DNA of 10,237 bases from positions 3,697 through 13,933 of the forward strand of contig JAPCJN010000043.1 in the NCBI GenBank assembly GCA_027886925.1, given 5' to 3'. The DNA is from Nitrososphaerota archaeon. GTDB lineage: Archaea; Thermoproteota; Nitrososphaeria; Nitrososphaerales; UBA183. Below the pieces are notes generated by a model. That model saw only the letters and a list, made by a program, of their open reading frames with translations. It was not told the origin of the DNA and searched no databases. This document shows, in pieces, positions 1-7,173 of the stretch. The stretch's first letter is position 1, and each line of letters begins with the position of its first letter. The translations under genes were made by a program, and so were the position numbers.

Positions 1-257
1 CGAAAGACCTGCGATGCCTCGTGCTCCTACGAGGTAAGCTATCGATGCAATTACCAAAAACAGAATACCAAGACCCAGTAAAGTTGCCGAGCTACAAATC
101 ACTAAATCCCTTCAGTGTTTCATGTTACTATACAACATTTCAAATTTCAAATTATTCGCGAGTTGTTACACTTCGTTGCATGAACTGCAATGGAAATGAT
201 GCAATCCGAATCCGATTGACTGTTTTTGAATTCCACTGGTAGAGTCTACAATACTCT
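1..257. other. AT-rich intergenic leader without a convincing gene
   Basis: No supported gene is visible here. A 73-codon open frame at 21-242 (+) exists, but its composition is unlike the real genes, it has no promoter-like element and no recognisable domain, so I leave it out. The stretch is clearly more AT-rich than the coding regions and contains a short tandem of ATTTCAA units near 137-152. It probably holds the upstream spacer of the gene starting at 292; the left edge may also include the tail of something cut off by the window. Confidence 0.5.
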
Positions 258-264
258 CTTATAC
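258..264 (+). promoter_or_regulatory. TATA-like box for the 292 gene
   Basis: CTTATAC sits with its centre 31 nt before the ATG at 292, predicting a leader of only a few nucleotides. The same heptamer occurs at the equivalent distance (32 nt) before the ATG at 4859. This spacing is the reason for choosing ATG 292 rather than the upstream TTG at 226, which lies before the box. Seen in sequence; promoter activity is inferred. Confidence 0.5.
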
Positions 265-291
265 AGCGAATTCAATGAAAAGCGGGATAAG

Positions 292-1242
292 ATGTTAGCA
301 GATAAGACCGTAAGATATCAGAAAAAAAACACTGACCTTAACGCGCTGAATGATGACATAGTCAGCTATCTTCAGGCCGACGGCTTCAAAGTCCAAATGC
401 CGAGACCTAGCCAAGGCGGGATGCTCATACAGGCCCAGAAAGGTGGTTTTCTCAGAGAGCTGATAACGGCTGAAAGGGCGCTCAACATCCTCATTCAGGG
501 AGAGCCCAATAACTTCTCGGTCAGAGTCGGGATAGGCAAATGGGTTCAGAACATCGCAGTCGCTACCGTGGAGACCCTGCTGATCTCTGAACTGTTCCTC
601 CCTCTTGACGTCGGAGAGATGCTGTGGAACGTGGAGGTAGAAAAGAAACTGCTGAAGAAGATCGACGATTTCGTAGCGATGGGGCAGACCACGGCCGCGC
701 AAGCTGTGAAGATGGAACAGCCCATAATGGAGGTAGTTCAGAAGGACGGCACGGTCGTTACCTCGGAATCGAAGATCGTCAAAGGAAGAGTCGAGAGGGT
801 GACGGGAGCAGGCCATTTCGTCGTCTATCCAAACGAGAAGGAAAGCACCCAGGTCAAGACGGGAGACCAAGTGATGGTGCTCACCGACATGAAGCTGTAC
901 CTCGACATCACGTTGGGAGTTGTCAGAGAGCCGGTCACCGGACCTTACCCCACCAGTGAGTTTGCAATCGTCCTCACAGGACGCAACAGGCAGCTACAGC
1001 TGTGCACGTTATATTGCAAAGGAGAACAACTCTTCACCATCGACGCCAACGGAGCGCCGAAGTATGAGACCCAGCTTCCGCTTGGTGGCGAGCTCCACTT
1101 TCATATCCCAGACACGTTGAAGCCGCTGAAGGGCTCCATCGTAGAAGTGAGAGAAGGCGAGATCACGATATACGAGACGTTTGACGTCATACCAGGCGCG
1201 GCCGCCGCGATTCCTGCGCCGACTATGACAACCAGTATGTAA
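292..1242 (+). CDS. conserved archaeal protein of unknown function, two-part
   Basis: Encodes 316 residues from ATG 292. The open frame extends upstream to TTG 226, but a TATA-like box at 258-264 lies inside that extension, so the ATG is preferred. The N-terminal part (about residues 10-130) has a pattern I recall from uncharacterised archaeal proteins: a helix ending in a YLQADGFKVQ-like segment, a KGGFLREL segment, then a beta-rich stretch with GIGKWVQNIA and a helical C-terminal piece rich in Leu. A charged linker follows at about 130-165. The second half (about 165-310) is predicted beta-rich, with GRVERVTGAGHFVVYP and GDQVMVL segments reminiscent of a small barrel, and ends in an Ala/Pro/Thr tail. 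No signal peptide is evident. No catalytic motif is recognised, so no function is assigned. It is convergent with the radical SAM gene downstream. Confidence 0.8.
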   Translation: MLADKTVRYQKKNTDLNALNDDIVSYLQADGFKVQMPRPSQGGMLIQAQKGGFLRELITAERALNILIQGEPNNFSVRVGIGKWVQNIAVATVETLLISELFLPLDVGEMLWNVEVEKKLLKKIDDFVAMGQTTAAQAVKMEQPIMEVVQKDGTVVTSESKIVKGRVERVTGAGHFVVYPNEKESTQVKTGDQVMVLTDMKLYLDITLGVVREPVTGPYPTSEFAIVLTGRNRQLQLCTLYCKGEQLFTIDANGAPKYETQLPLGGELHFHIPDTLKPLKGSIVEVREGEITIYETFDVIPGAAAAIPAPTMTTSM

Positions 1243-1255
1243 TGACGCGTCGTTA
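1240..1255. repeat. 16-bp near-perfect palindrome over the stop codon
   Basis: TAATGACGCGTCGTTA reads as an inverted repeat with no loop and one mismatched pair (T opposite G). It starts on the TAA stop of the preceding gene. It could be a protein-binding site or chance; there is no T-tract after it, so it is not a typical terminator. The rest of the 289-nt convergent gap (1243-1531) holds only a weak GATCGG/CCGATC inverted repeat (1378-1383 and 1402-1407). Confidence 0.3.
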
Positions 1256-1531
1256 TCATGTGGTCAGTGCCGCCCGTGTTGCAAAGTGGGTGGCATCTCA
1301 CCAGACGCATCTACGCAGGGGCGAGACAGATCTGATACCGCTCAACACCAACAACATTCTACTCAATTCTAGCGTTTGATCGGATTCAGTTCGAAATTAG
1401 GCCGATCATATTCCGCAGCGAGCAGATCTTCACAACATGGAATCAAAGGGATTGGACTATCGAGTCTGCATCAAAATAAATCACGAATTAGGTAATAGGA
1501 TCTGTCATGCGGGACCCAGGGCTCATCTTGC

Positions 1532-2698
1532 TCAATTATTTCCTATCACTCGCTCTATCGGAAAGAGTCCGGCGAGAACACCAGAGTAAGGTGCAAGTCC
1601 GCATTTGTCGCACTGCGGCTGCAATGCGTCCTTGTTCGCGCTTCCCATGCAACAGGGCATCTTGATGTTGCCTCTGTAGTCAAGAGGCAGGATCATCCAG
1701 TTGGGGCACTTGTATCCCCAATTCCCACGCATTAGCTCGAACTGCTCCTTCGAGTTTATCACAAAGTGCTTATTCTCCTTGCTGCTGTATTCCATGATGC
1801 TGTCTATGGTGCGGTCTCTCTCCTCTCCGAAGGGCAGCCATAACGGGTCGGGGTCGATGAACGGCGTGTGGAACTGGATGCTTATCCTTCCCACGATGTC
1901 ATCCCACTCGCGAAGGACGTCAATCACTGTCTTGTAGTTCAAAGTATTCAATGTCATGTTGGCGTCGACCCTCCCGCCCGAGGCGACGAAGTTCTTCACG
2001 TTCGCCTTCATCTTAGCATAGGTGTTTGGACCACGGATCCGGTTGTGAGTCCCCTCAGTCCCATCCACGGAGACGAAGTAAAGCCCGTTGATCGCCATCA
2101 ACGGGTGCGTGCCGTTCGTGACCACGCTCATCCTGTTCTTCATCTCCTCCGAGAAGACCTCGACGACGTCCTTCCTCAACATAGGCTCACCGCCGACGAC
2201 CGTTACGTTTGCTATCTTCATCTTCTTGTAGGAATTTTGGATCACAGTCCTCCACTGTTCCGGGGTCAACTCTCCGGCGGTCTGCTCTCTCGTGGTCCAC
2301 CAGTAACAATGGACGCACTTGAGATTGCAAACATTGATGATATCGGCTGAACCGAAGAGCGGGGTCTTGGTGCCTTCTCTCAGCTTCCTCCACCAATGGA
2401 AGAGGTCGCCACCTCTATTGTCCCGCAGGAAGCTATTCACTGATCGCACATAGTCCGCGGGCGTAGGGTTGGCAGCGAGCCCTGGGAGCAGCTTCACGAG
2501 ATGCGGAAGGTTGACCGCGTCCTGGTATGCCGCCCTGATCTTCTGCCCAGATGATTTTTTCTCTAGCTTCAGGTCGACATATGCCTCGTTCTGTCTGAGC
2601 CTGCCGGTAGAGACCTTCTCGACAAACCTCTGCGCGAACTCCTCTTCAGACCATTCGAAATACTCTCTTCGGAAAGACTCGGGAGTTTGTAACGTCAT
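1532..2698 (-). CDS. radical SAM protein with C-terminal Cys-rich auxiliary region
   Basis: A 388-residue radical SAM enzyme starting at ATG 2698. The cluster motif is C124-NLK-C128-VH-C131, which ligates the SAM-cleaving 4Fe-4S cluster. It is followed by the SAM-contacting GGEP (169-172), a SVVTNGT strand (191-197) and a SVDGTEGTHNRIRG segment (210-223), all typical of the MoaA/PqqE/HpnH-like branch. The C-terminal region has further cysteines (C331, C349, C350, C363, C366), consistent with an extra cluster or a SPASM/HpnH-like tail (CDKCGLAPYSGV). The roughly 110 residues before the core are helical and lack a recognised domain. The substrate is unknown. Some relatives modify isoprenoid or hopanoid lipids and others modify peptides; no small peptide substrate gene is visible beside it. 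The same-strand upstream neighbour is the flippase/GtrA membrane protein, 304 nt away, so co-transcription is possible but not shown. No clear TATA box precedes the ATG. Confidence 0.9.
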   Translation of the reverse strand: MTLQTPESFRREYFEWSEEEFAQRFVEKVSTGRLRQNEAYVDLKLEKKSSGQKIRAAYQDAVNLPHLVKLLPGLAANPTPADYVRSVNSFLRDNRGGDLFHWWRKLREGTKTPLFGSADIINVCNLKCVHCYWWTTREQTAGELTPEQWRTVIQNSYKKMKIANVTVVGGEPMLRKDVVEVFSEEMKNRMSVVTNGTHPLMAINGLYFVSVDGTEGTHNRIRGPNTYAKMKANVKNFVASGGRVDANMTLNTLNYKTVIDVLREWDDIVGRISIQFHTPFIDPDPLWLPFGEERDRTIDSIMEYSSKENKHFVINSKEQFELMRGNWGYKCPNWMILPLDYRGNIKMPCCMGSANKDALQPQCDKCGLAPYSGVLAGLFPIERVIGNN

Positions 2699-3002
2699 AT
2701 TACGTCTGAGATATCGTGCAAGCCTTCAATTTCTGTCTTCGCCCCGTCTAATGCAGTGGATTTGAATGGAATAGCCACATCTGACGGGCATGTGAGGTTC
2801 GCCCCTATTTTGGTGTAGCCTTCGTCGCCACATCCTCGACGCCAAGCGAGTTGCAGGTTCCATGGAGGGGAAGATACAAATCATCGTCTTCGTAATACTC
2901 TTTCTGACAACCCTGATTGGGTCATGAACCTCTAGGTTACGAGTAGGTCGCAGCGGGAATAATCGTTCGGCAGGAGGGGACACGAGAAACCCGTCATCCA
3001 CT
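2699..3002. other. 304-nt gap between two minus-strand genes
   Basis: I see no gene supported by motif or promoter. A 106-codon frame at 2726-3046 (-) overlaps the end of the upstream membrane protein, begins with TTG, and reads as low-information sequence rich in Arg and Ser, so it is treated as spurious. No T-tract terminator or clear TATA box is visible on the minus strand. The length is unusual for a simple operon spacer; it may contain decayed sequence or an RNA that cannot be recognised by eye. Confidence 0.4.
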
Positions 3003-4571
3003 TCAGTGCAGCTTCCAGACATACTTGATCGAGATGAAGTAAACAATTGGGTAGGTGACTATCGCGCCGATTACGCTACCTAAGAGGGGCGAGACTTCGA
3101 GGGTTGCCAAGAGAACGAGCTGGACAACTATGATGCCTACATTCCCGCCGCCGCTCACAGCCTGAAACTTCAAGAGTCTTTTGAGCCTGCTCGCCTCTTC
3201 TCCCTTCACAGTCTTCGGCAAGCGGACCGTGATTCTTTCGTTGATGAAGAAGGAGACCGAGACGCCGATCAAGAGCGAAAGAACATCCAAACCGAGGAGG
3301 GCTGGCGAGGCGAAGCTCGCGTGCGGGAGACTCAGCTTTCCGTAGAAGAAGATGAGGCCGCTCGTCAGGACGAGCTCCGTGACACCAAAGCCCGCCGCAC
3401 CCGCGATTGCGAACCTGAGCTTCTTCACGACACCGTATTTCGTCCCGATCATCAAGATCTGCTTCTCAACTTCGGCCGCGGTCAATCCCGGAGCGATGCT
3501 CTCCCTTACATCAGAACCATCCTTCCCAGCGGTCTTGTTGGAAGCCGAGGTGGCTTTGCGGATGAATAACATGAAGACGATGCCGGTTATCGCCAGAAAT
3601 ACCTGGTATGTGGCGATCCGCCACAGCACGATCGGCGCCCACGCGGAGAATCCGTAGACGGTCGTGAGGTAGGACTTCATCGTCAGTTCGGTGATCCCGG
3701 CACCGCCTATCGTCACCGGGATCTGGGCGATGGCGACCACGCCATAGGCCGCCAGGGTCGAGGAGACCAGGTCGATTTTCAGGCCCGAGGCGTTCAAGAC
3801 GACCCAGAGAGCAGCACCTGCCAAGAAGTCCTCGATGATGGTCAACGCGACCGCTTTCACCACCACAGGCGCAGCGCTCCTGCTTACGATCGCGCGGGCA
3901 GAGAGCGAAAAGTTCAGGGAGCCGACGACGGCGCGGAGGTAGAGGTCGTTTGCTCTTGGCCCCCCTATCAGGTAGCTTGACAGCGTGAAGATAAGGTGAG
4001 GGACCCTGACGCCTTTCAAGGCAGGGATTATGAAAACGACGGTGTACCCGGTGATCAAGATCGCCGCGATCAGAATCATAGTCGACCCGATGGCGACCGC
4101 TCCTCTCGTCAGGGCGTAGACCCCGGCGATTATGGCAAGACCCGAGCCGACATAGGTCTCGATGAGCACCTCGAAGTAGCCAATCGAGAGAGCCTTTCCT
4201 CCCTCTATCCCCTTCCCTTTCAACCAGGCCATGCGTATGAAGACGCCCATGCTCGTAGCAGGTGTCGATAGAGAAACGAACTCGCTGGCAACCCTCGTGA
4301 GCGCCAACCCCCCAAGATTGGGTCTGGGATTCCCCGCAAGGCCGAGCGTGATCGCCCTGAACCGCAATATCTGGACCAACAACCTAGATGCAGCTAGCCC
4401 GGCGGCGAGAGCGAACGTCAGATAGCCGAGCTTGGTGAGATCTGAAGACTTCACCCCCGAGAGTATCGAGATCGCGATGACGACTCCGGAGCTGAGGAGC
4501 AGGCCGAGGGCGACCCACTTCATCACCGATTTTGGAAGCTGATACTCGCTGGCCGGTCTTTCGTCTTCCAA
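3003..4571 (-). CDS. LPG-synthase-TM/flippase-like domain fused to GtrA domain, polytopic membrane protein
   Basis: A 522-residue multi-pass membrane protein, read from TTG 4571; GTG or ATG at residues 16-17 are alternatives. Residues about 18-338 match the lysylphosphatidylglycerol-synthase TM region / UPF0104 flippase-like family: repeated hydrophobic helices, an SRLLVQILRFRAI segment near 62-74, a cytosolic-type FIRMAWLKGKGIEGGKAL segment (111-128), and the family's PVTIGGAGITEL signature (285-296). After a charged linker (about 340-380) a second module at 385-520 has the four-helix layout of GtrA: AIAGAAGFGVTEL, SFFINERITVR (440-450), FQAVSGGGNVGII, and a final YFISIKYVWK (511-520). GtrA proteins are linked to moving polyprenyl-phosphate sugars across membranes, and the first family includes lipid and glycolipid flippase-like proteins. 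Their fusion suggests lipid-linked sugar or glycolipid translocation (inference). The family call is firm; the substrate is unknown. Confidence 0.88.
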   Translation of the reverse strand: MEDERPASEYQLPKSVMKWVALGLLLSSGVVIAISILSGVKSSDLTKLGYLTFALAAGLAASRLLVQILRFRAITLGLAGNPRPNLGGLALTRVASEFVSLSTPATSMGVFIRMAWLKGKGIEGGKALSIGYFEVLIETYVGSGLAIIAGVYALTRGAVAIGSTMILIAAILITGYTVVFIIPALKGVRVPHLIFTLSSYLIGGPRANDLYLRAVVGSLNFSLSARAIVSRSAAPVVVKAVALTIIEDFLAGAALWVVLNASGLKIDLVSSTLAAYGVVAIAQIPVTIGGAGITELTMKSYLTTVYGFSAWAPIVLWRIATYQVFLAITGIVFMLFIRKATSASNKTAGKDGSDVRESIAPGLTAAEVEKQILMIGTKYGVVKKLRFAIAGAAGFGVTELVLTSGLIFFYGKLSLPHASFASPALLGLDVLSLLIGVSVSFFINERITVRLPKTVKGEEASRLKRLLKFQAVSGGGNVGIIVVQLVLLATLEVSPLLGSVIGAIVTYPIVYFISIKYVWKLH

Positions 4572-4598
4572 AAATCAATGTAATTCATGTGGCGAACG

Positions 4599-4606
4599 AG
4601 ATAAAC
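4599..4606 (-). promoter_or_regulatory. TATA-like box for the flippase/GtrA gene
   Basis: On the minus strand GTTTATCT lies with its centre about 32 nt before TTG 4571. In-frame TGA at 4575-4577 sits just upstream of that TTG, so the start cannot be further upstream. This supports short-leader transcription of the membrane protein. The 287-nt region 4572-4858 is a divergent promoter region and shows no other gene. Confidence 0.4.
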
Positions 4607-4822
4607 GTATGCAGGGGATTGACGATTAGACCGCCAGACTGACCAGGCAGGCTCGATTGACCATAGGCTGCGATATGAAGGGCGAGTCTGACCTTACGGG
4701 TCGGAGACGTTCCGCAAGAGCTGAGGGACTGGAAAAGCTTGAACGGGCAACTTTCCGGTCGAGGAAAGAAGGAGAAGGACCCGCACTAAGGCTTCCGAAT
4801 CTATGCTAGAAAGTTACATAAG

Positions 4823-4830
4823 TCTTATAC
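4823..4830 (+). promoter_or_regulatory. TATA-like box for the 82-residue gene
   Basis: The element TCTTATAC contains the heptamer CTTATAC, also seen before the gene at 292, and its centre is about 32 nt before ATG 4859. It predicts a leader of under 10 nt. Confidence 0.5.
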
Positions 4831-4858
4831 CTCTCGAGGGAACCGAATCCTTGCCCGA

Positions 4859-5107
4859 ATGGAAAACCCAGAACTGCTCAAGAAACTTGAGGCGCTGGAG
4901 AACAAGCAGTGGGCCGATAGGGCGTTGGCCGAGATAAGAAGTCAGGGCAAGGATTATGAGTACCAGATCGTCTTCAAAACAGAACAGAAGGGTTTCTTCA
5001 GTGCGATAGCGGAGTTCTCTTCGACGGGCTACGCTGTCATTCCGGGCACGACCCTTTTCCAAAGCGAAGTCTTCATAGTGCTCATGAGAAAAGACAAGGT
5101 AAGATGA
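4859..5107 (+). CDS. small conserved-looking protein of unknown function
   Basis: Encodes 82 residues from ATG 4859. I take it as real because it is bracketed by a TATA-like box 32 nt upstream and a hairpin plus T6 terminator at the stop codon, and because its composition is that of a folded cytosolic protein. Residues 1-30 form a charged amphipathic helix (ENPELLKKLEALENKQWADR), followed by a likely alternating strand-helix-strand part with KDYEYQIVFKTE, FFSAIAEFSSTGYAVIPG and SEVFIVLMRKD. There is no cysteine, no membrane segment and no known motif, so I assign no function. It is divergent from the flippase/GtrA gene and transcribed alone, given the terminator. Confidence 0.72.
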   Translation: MENPELLKKLEALENKQWADRALAEIRSQGKDYEYQIVFKTEQKGFFSAIAEFSSTGYAVIPGTTLFQSEVFIVLMRKDKVR

Positions 5108-5126
5108 GCGCAAGAAGCGCTTTTTT
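5107..5126 (+). terminator. hairpin plus T-tract terminator
   Basis: AGCGC (5107-5111), loop AAGAA, GCGCT (5117-5121), followed by an uninterrupted T run to 5126. The stem overlaps the last base of the TGA stop of the small gene. The five-pair GC-rich stem with a T-tract is enough for an intrinsic-type stop; in archaea the T-tract itself is the main signal. Confidence 0.6.
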
Positions 5127-5174
5127 CACGCGTCTAAAGTAAGAGCGCTCACAACACGGATGACCGTCGGGGTT

Positions 5175-5207
5175 TGCTCGGCGAGCATCACAACAAGAGA
5201 ATCTTGT
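5175..5207. repeat. two adjacent short perfect inverted repeats
   Basis: TGCTCG-G-CGAGCA (5175-5187) is directly followed by ACAAGA-GAA-TCTTGT (5193-5207). Both have six-base perfect arms. They lie in the 227-nt gap upstream of the 382-residue gene, about 100 nt before its TATA-like box, so they would not be in its transcript. They may be binding sites or remnants; no T-tract follows. Confidence 0.3.
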
Positions 5208-5302
5208 CCGGAGATGCAATTGAATATCCCTGCGCAGACCGATGAGTTGGCGGCCGCAAAATCGCAGTCCAGGCCGGCGGGATGGACGCAGCTAGGACAT
5301 GG

Positions 5303-5309
5303 TTTATTA
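5303..5309 (+). promoter_or_regulatory. TATA-like box for the 382-residue gene
   Basis: TTTATTA is centred 29 nt before TTG 5335. At this distance transcription would begin at or next to the TTG, so the mRNA is probably leaderless and the TTG is the likely initiator. Confidence 0.5.
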
Positions 5310-5334
5310 CTGAGCTCAGCTTTCCGAAAAAATC

Positions 5335-6483
5335 TTGAGCTCCGAAGAGAAACTGGTGCCACCCGAAAACAAAAGGAACCTCAAGCCGGCTTTCGCCAGT
5401 CTCATCGACGCCATGAGGGACACACGGCGGATGCAAGAGAGAGAGGAGAAGATCAGGGAGACCGAGGAGACGTACAAACGTCAAGTTGCTGCCCTCGACG
5501 GGCTACAGAAAGAGTTCGCAGATGCTGTGCTCTCCCGCCAGAATACTTTGGGTGAGGAGTTGACTGCGGACTTGGAGAAACAAGTCTCGAGTCTTTCTCT
5601 CGTGGCCATCGATTTGGCAAGAAAAAAGATCGAAGTGAGATACTCGACCGAACTCGCTGAGAATCAGCTCTCGTTAGAGACCGAGAGGACCAGCACTTTC
5701 AAGAGTATCGAGGCATTCCTTGTGACGTTGCCTTTCGCATTGCTGGACAAAGCCATAAGTCTCAAGCTGCTGAACAAGGTATATTCCGCCAGCGTGCGAT
5801 ACAACTGCGCGGACGATATTCAGTTCGAATTCGCTCTCGATTGCAAGAAAAGCGCTCTCCTCAACAAGGAATTCACGCTTACCTCGCCTGAGGGTGAGAT
5901 CAAGATCCCGGTCTCTCTGGGAAAGAGTCGGTTCAAGAAAGACCCGGCTCCGGATTATGAGGGTCTGAACCATTACGTGTTGTCTGTCGCCGAGTTGACG
6001 GAGGCACAGCTGATCACGAAATACGAATACCCTGAAAAGTCAGGCACGATTATCATAGTCAAGTCCAAGCGGGATTCTCACACTTCTCTGACCGTTGAGT
6101 ACAAATCGCCCGAAGCAAAGATAAGCGTCACTTCCGAACCAACCCTGAACAAATTCCTGGATTCCGAGCAGATAGACAAGGCCTCGGAGGTGCTGCAGCA
6201 ATCGATCCTCTATCTCGAGGATCATAAGATCGCACTTGTGAAACTCACCTCTGATGGCAAAGTGGTCTTTGAAGCCGGGAAGCTCGATATGCCGCAGTTC
6301 CTAGCAAAGGCGTGGAGGATAATTGAGCCAGAGGTCAAAGCGGCTCTAAGCGAAGGAGGTTCTGCCCAAGGCGGCTTGGCCCCTGATCGTGAGGACGCCC
6401 TTAGTCCGACGTTTGTCCGGCAGAAGATAGTCGCGCTCGGAGAAAGCGGAAACACGTTGCTCACATCTCTAAGTCTGAGCTAG
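5335..6483 (+). CDS. coiled-coil protein of unknown function
   Basis: Encodes 382 residues from TTG 5335, supported by a TATA-like box 29 nt upstream. I do not recognise the family. Residues about 25-65 are dense in Glu, Arg, Lys and Gln with heptad-like spacing (EREEKIRETEETYKRQVAAL), predicting a coiled coil, and a second helical stretch runs about 75-130. The middle (about 150-270) alternates hydrophobic and charged residues with segments such as FEFALDC, EGEIKIPVSLG, GTIIIVKSK and SLTVEYKSPEAKISV, which suggests a beta-rich domain. The last 100 residues are again helical, ending in a Gly/Ser-rich stretch. Only two cysteines (157 and 170) are present, and there is no signal peptide or membrane segment, so a cytosolic oligomer or scaffold is plausible. 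It is a single gene with the exported Cys-rich protein 125 nt downstream. Confidence 0.82.
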   Translation: MSSEEKLVPPENKRNLKPAFASLIDAMRDTRRMQEREEKIRETEETYKRQVAALDGLQKEFADAVLSRQNTLGEELTADLEKQVSSLSLVAIDLARKKIEVRYSTELAENQLSLETERTSTFKSIEAFLVTLPFALLDKAISLKLLNKVYSASVRYNCADDIQFEFALDCKKSALLNKEFTLTSPEGEIKIPVSLGKSRFKKDPAPDYEGLNHYVLSVAELTEAQLITKYEYPEKSGTIIIVKSKRDSHTSLTVEYKSPEAKISVTSEPTLNKFLDSEQIDKASEVLQQSILYLEDHKIALVKLTSDGKVVFEAGKLDMPQFLAKAWRIIEPEVKAALSEGGSAQGGLAPDREDALSPTFVRQKIVALGESGNTLLTSLSLS

Positions 6484-6566
6484 CACGAACTCCCGCAGAG
6501 GCCACTGGAATCGTAATCAAGGGCGAGGATAATTGGCTTACGATAATCTAGAACGCGAGGATGCCG

Positions 6567-6589
6567 TTTAATAATTCGGCAGTTTAATT
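6567..6589 (+). promoter_or_regulatory. AT-rich promoter region of the Cys-rich protein gene
   Basis: Two TATA-like candidates lie before ATG 6609: TTTAATAA around 6568 (about 39 nt upstream, giving a short leader) and TTTAAT at 6583-6588 (about 24 nt upstream, giving a leaderless message). The sequence does not decide between them. Confidence 0.4.
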
Positions 6590-6608
6590 GCTCTAATGAT
6601 ATGCTGAC

Positions 6609-7097
6609 ATGAAACGAGTCACCGCTGCCAAAGTTGCCGTCGTTGCCGTAGTGGCGGCCTTGATTGCTGGGGGCGGGACCAGACTATTCTTTTACGCGTC
6701 ATCGCCGGCGACGACCAGTCTTTCCTCCACCCCAAGCGGCGGCAACGCCTTGTCGGGCAGTGCATCCCAATCGGAGGTGCCACCATGCGGATCTCAAAAT
6801 TCGCATGACCTCCCTTACGGCTGTTGGGCTGACTACTTGGGTTACCTCCCCTCTGGCTACGTCCTCGCGGCTCACTGCGTCAATTGCGCAATCTATCAAT
6901 GCCCCGCAGGAATGAGTCTTGACAAGTGCAAGCAATTCGAGGCGTCCTGTGGCGATTTTGTATGCGACCCCAACGAGTCCTGTAACACCTGTGCAATCGA
7001 CTGCTTGGCTCCTGGACAGACCTGCGACCCATACACCGGAAGGGCGGGGTCCCCCATCGGCGTCTGCCAGGTGACCTTGAACGCGACTATTGGGTAA
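6609..7097 (+). CDS. exported or membrane-anchored Cys-rich protein
   Basis: Encodes 162 residues. The N-terminus is a basic MKR followed by a hydrophobic segment (about residues 6-30), a signal peptide or signal anchor. A low-complexity Ser/Thr/Gly/Ala stretch (31-56) resembles a surface linker and could be glycosylated. The remaining 105 residues carry 13 cysteines. The clearest motif, C114-GDFV-C119-DPNES-C125-NT-C128-AID-C132, matches the recurrent pattern CGxGxCxxxExCxxCxxDC found in secreted proteins of many archaea and bacteria. Upstream pairs at C90/C93/C98 and C107 suggest further disulfides or metal sites. It acts outside the cytoplasm (inferred); its partner is unknown. The odd cysteine count could allow an intermolecular bond. 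No sortase or archaeosortase signal is visible at the C-terminus. Confidence 0.82.
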   Translation: MKRVTAAKVAVVAVVAALIAGGGTRLFFYASSPATTSLSSTPSGGNALSGSASQSEVPPCGSQNSHDLPYGCWADYLGYLPSGYVLAAHCVNCAIYQCPAGMSLDKCKQFEASCGDFVCDPNESCNTCAIDCLAPGQTCDPYTGRAGSPIGVCQVTLNATIG

Positions 7098-7099
7098 TC

Positions 7100-7150
7100 T
7101 TGTAAAGAACTACAGCTCAGGAGCGCAAGTCAGCCGACGAAACTTTACAA
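7100..7150. repeat. 8-bp inverted repeat between the Cys-rich gene and transposase remnant
   Basis: TTGTAAAG (7100-7107) is matched by CTTTACAA (7143-7150), 35 nt apart. The right arm lies 24 nt beyond the transposase stop codon, where an insertion sequence end would be expected, but no third copy was found at the other side of the remnant. It may be an insertion-sequence end, a weak terminator or chance. Confidence 0.3.
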
Positions 7151-7173
7151 CTTGGGAAAGGAGACAAAGCCGA

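Noticed and set aside
21..242. 73-codon open frame in the left leader
   Set aside because: AT-rich, no promoter-like element, no domain, and it overlaps the upstream region of the 292 gene; most likely chance.
2726..3046. 106-codon minus-strand frame in the gap between the radical SAM and flippase/GtrA genes
   Set aside because: Starts with TTG inside the neighbouring gene, has no motif, and its Arg/Ser-rich composition looks like non-coding sequence.
4660..4735. Possible C/D box small RNA (CTGA-like motifs in the divergent promoter region)
   Set aside because: CTGA occurs at plausible spacing, but no proper RTGATGA C box or C' box is present, so the call is not supported.
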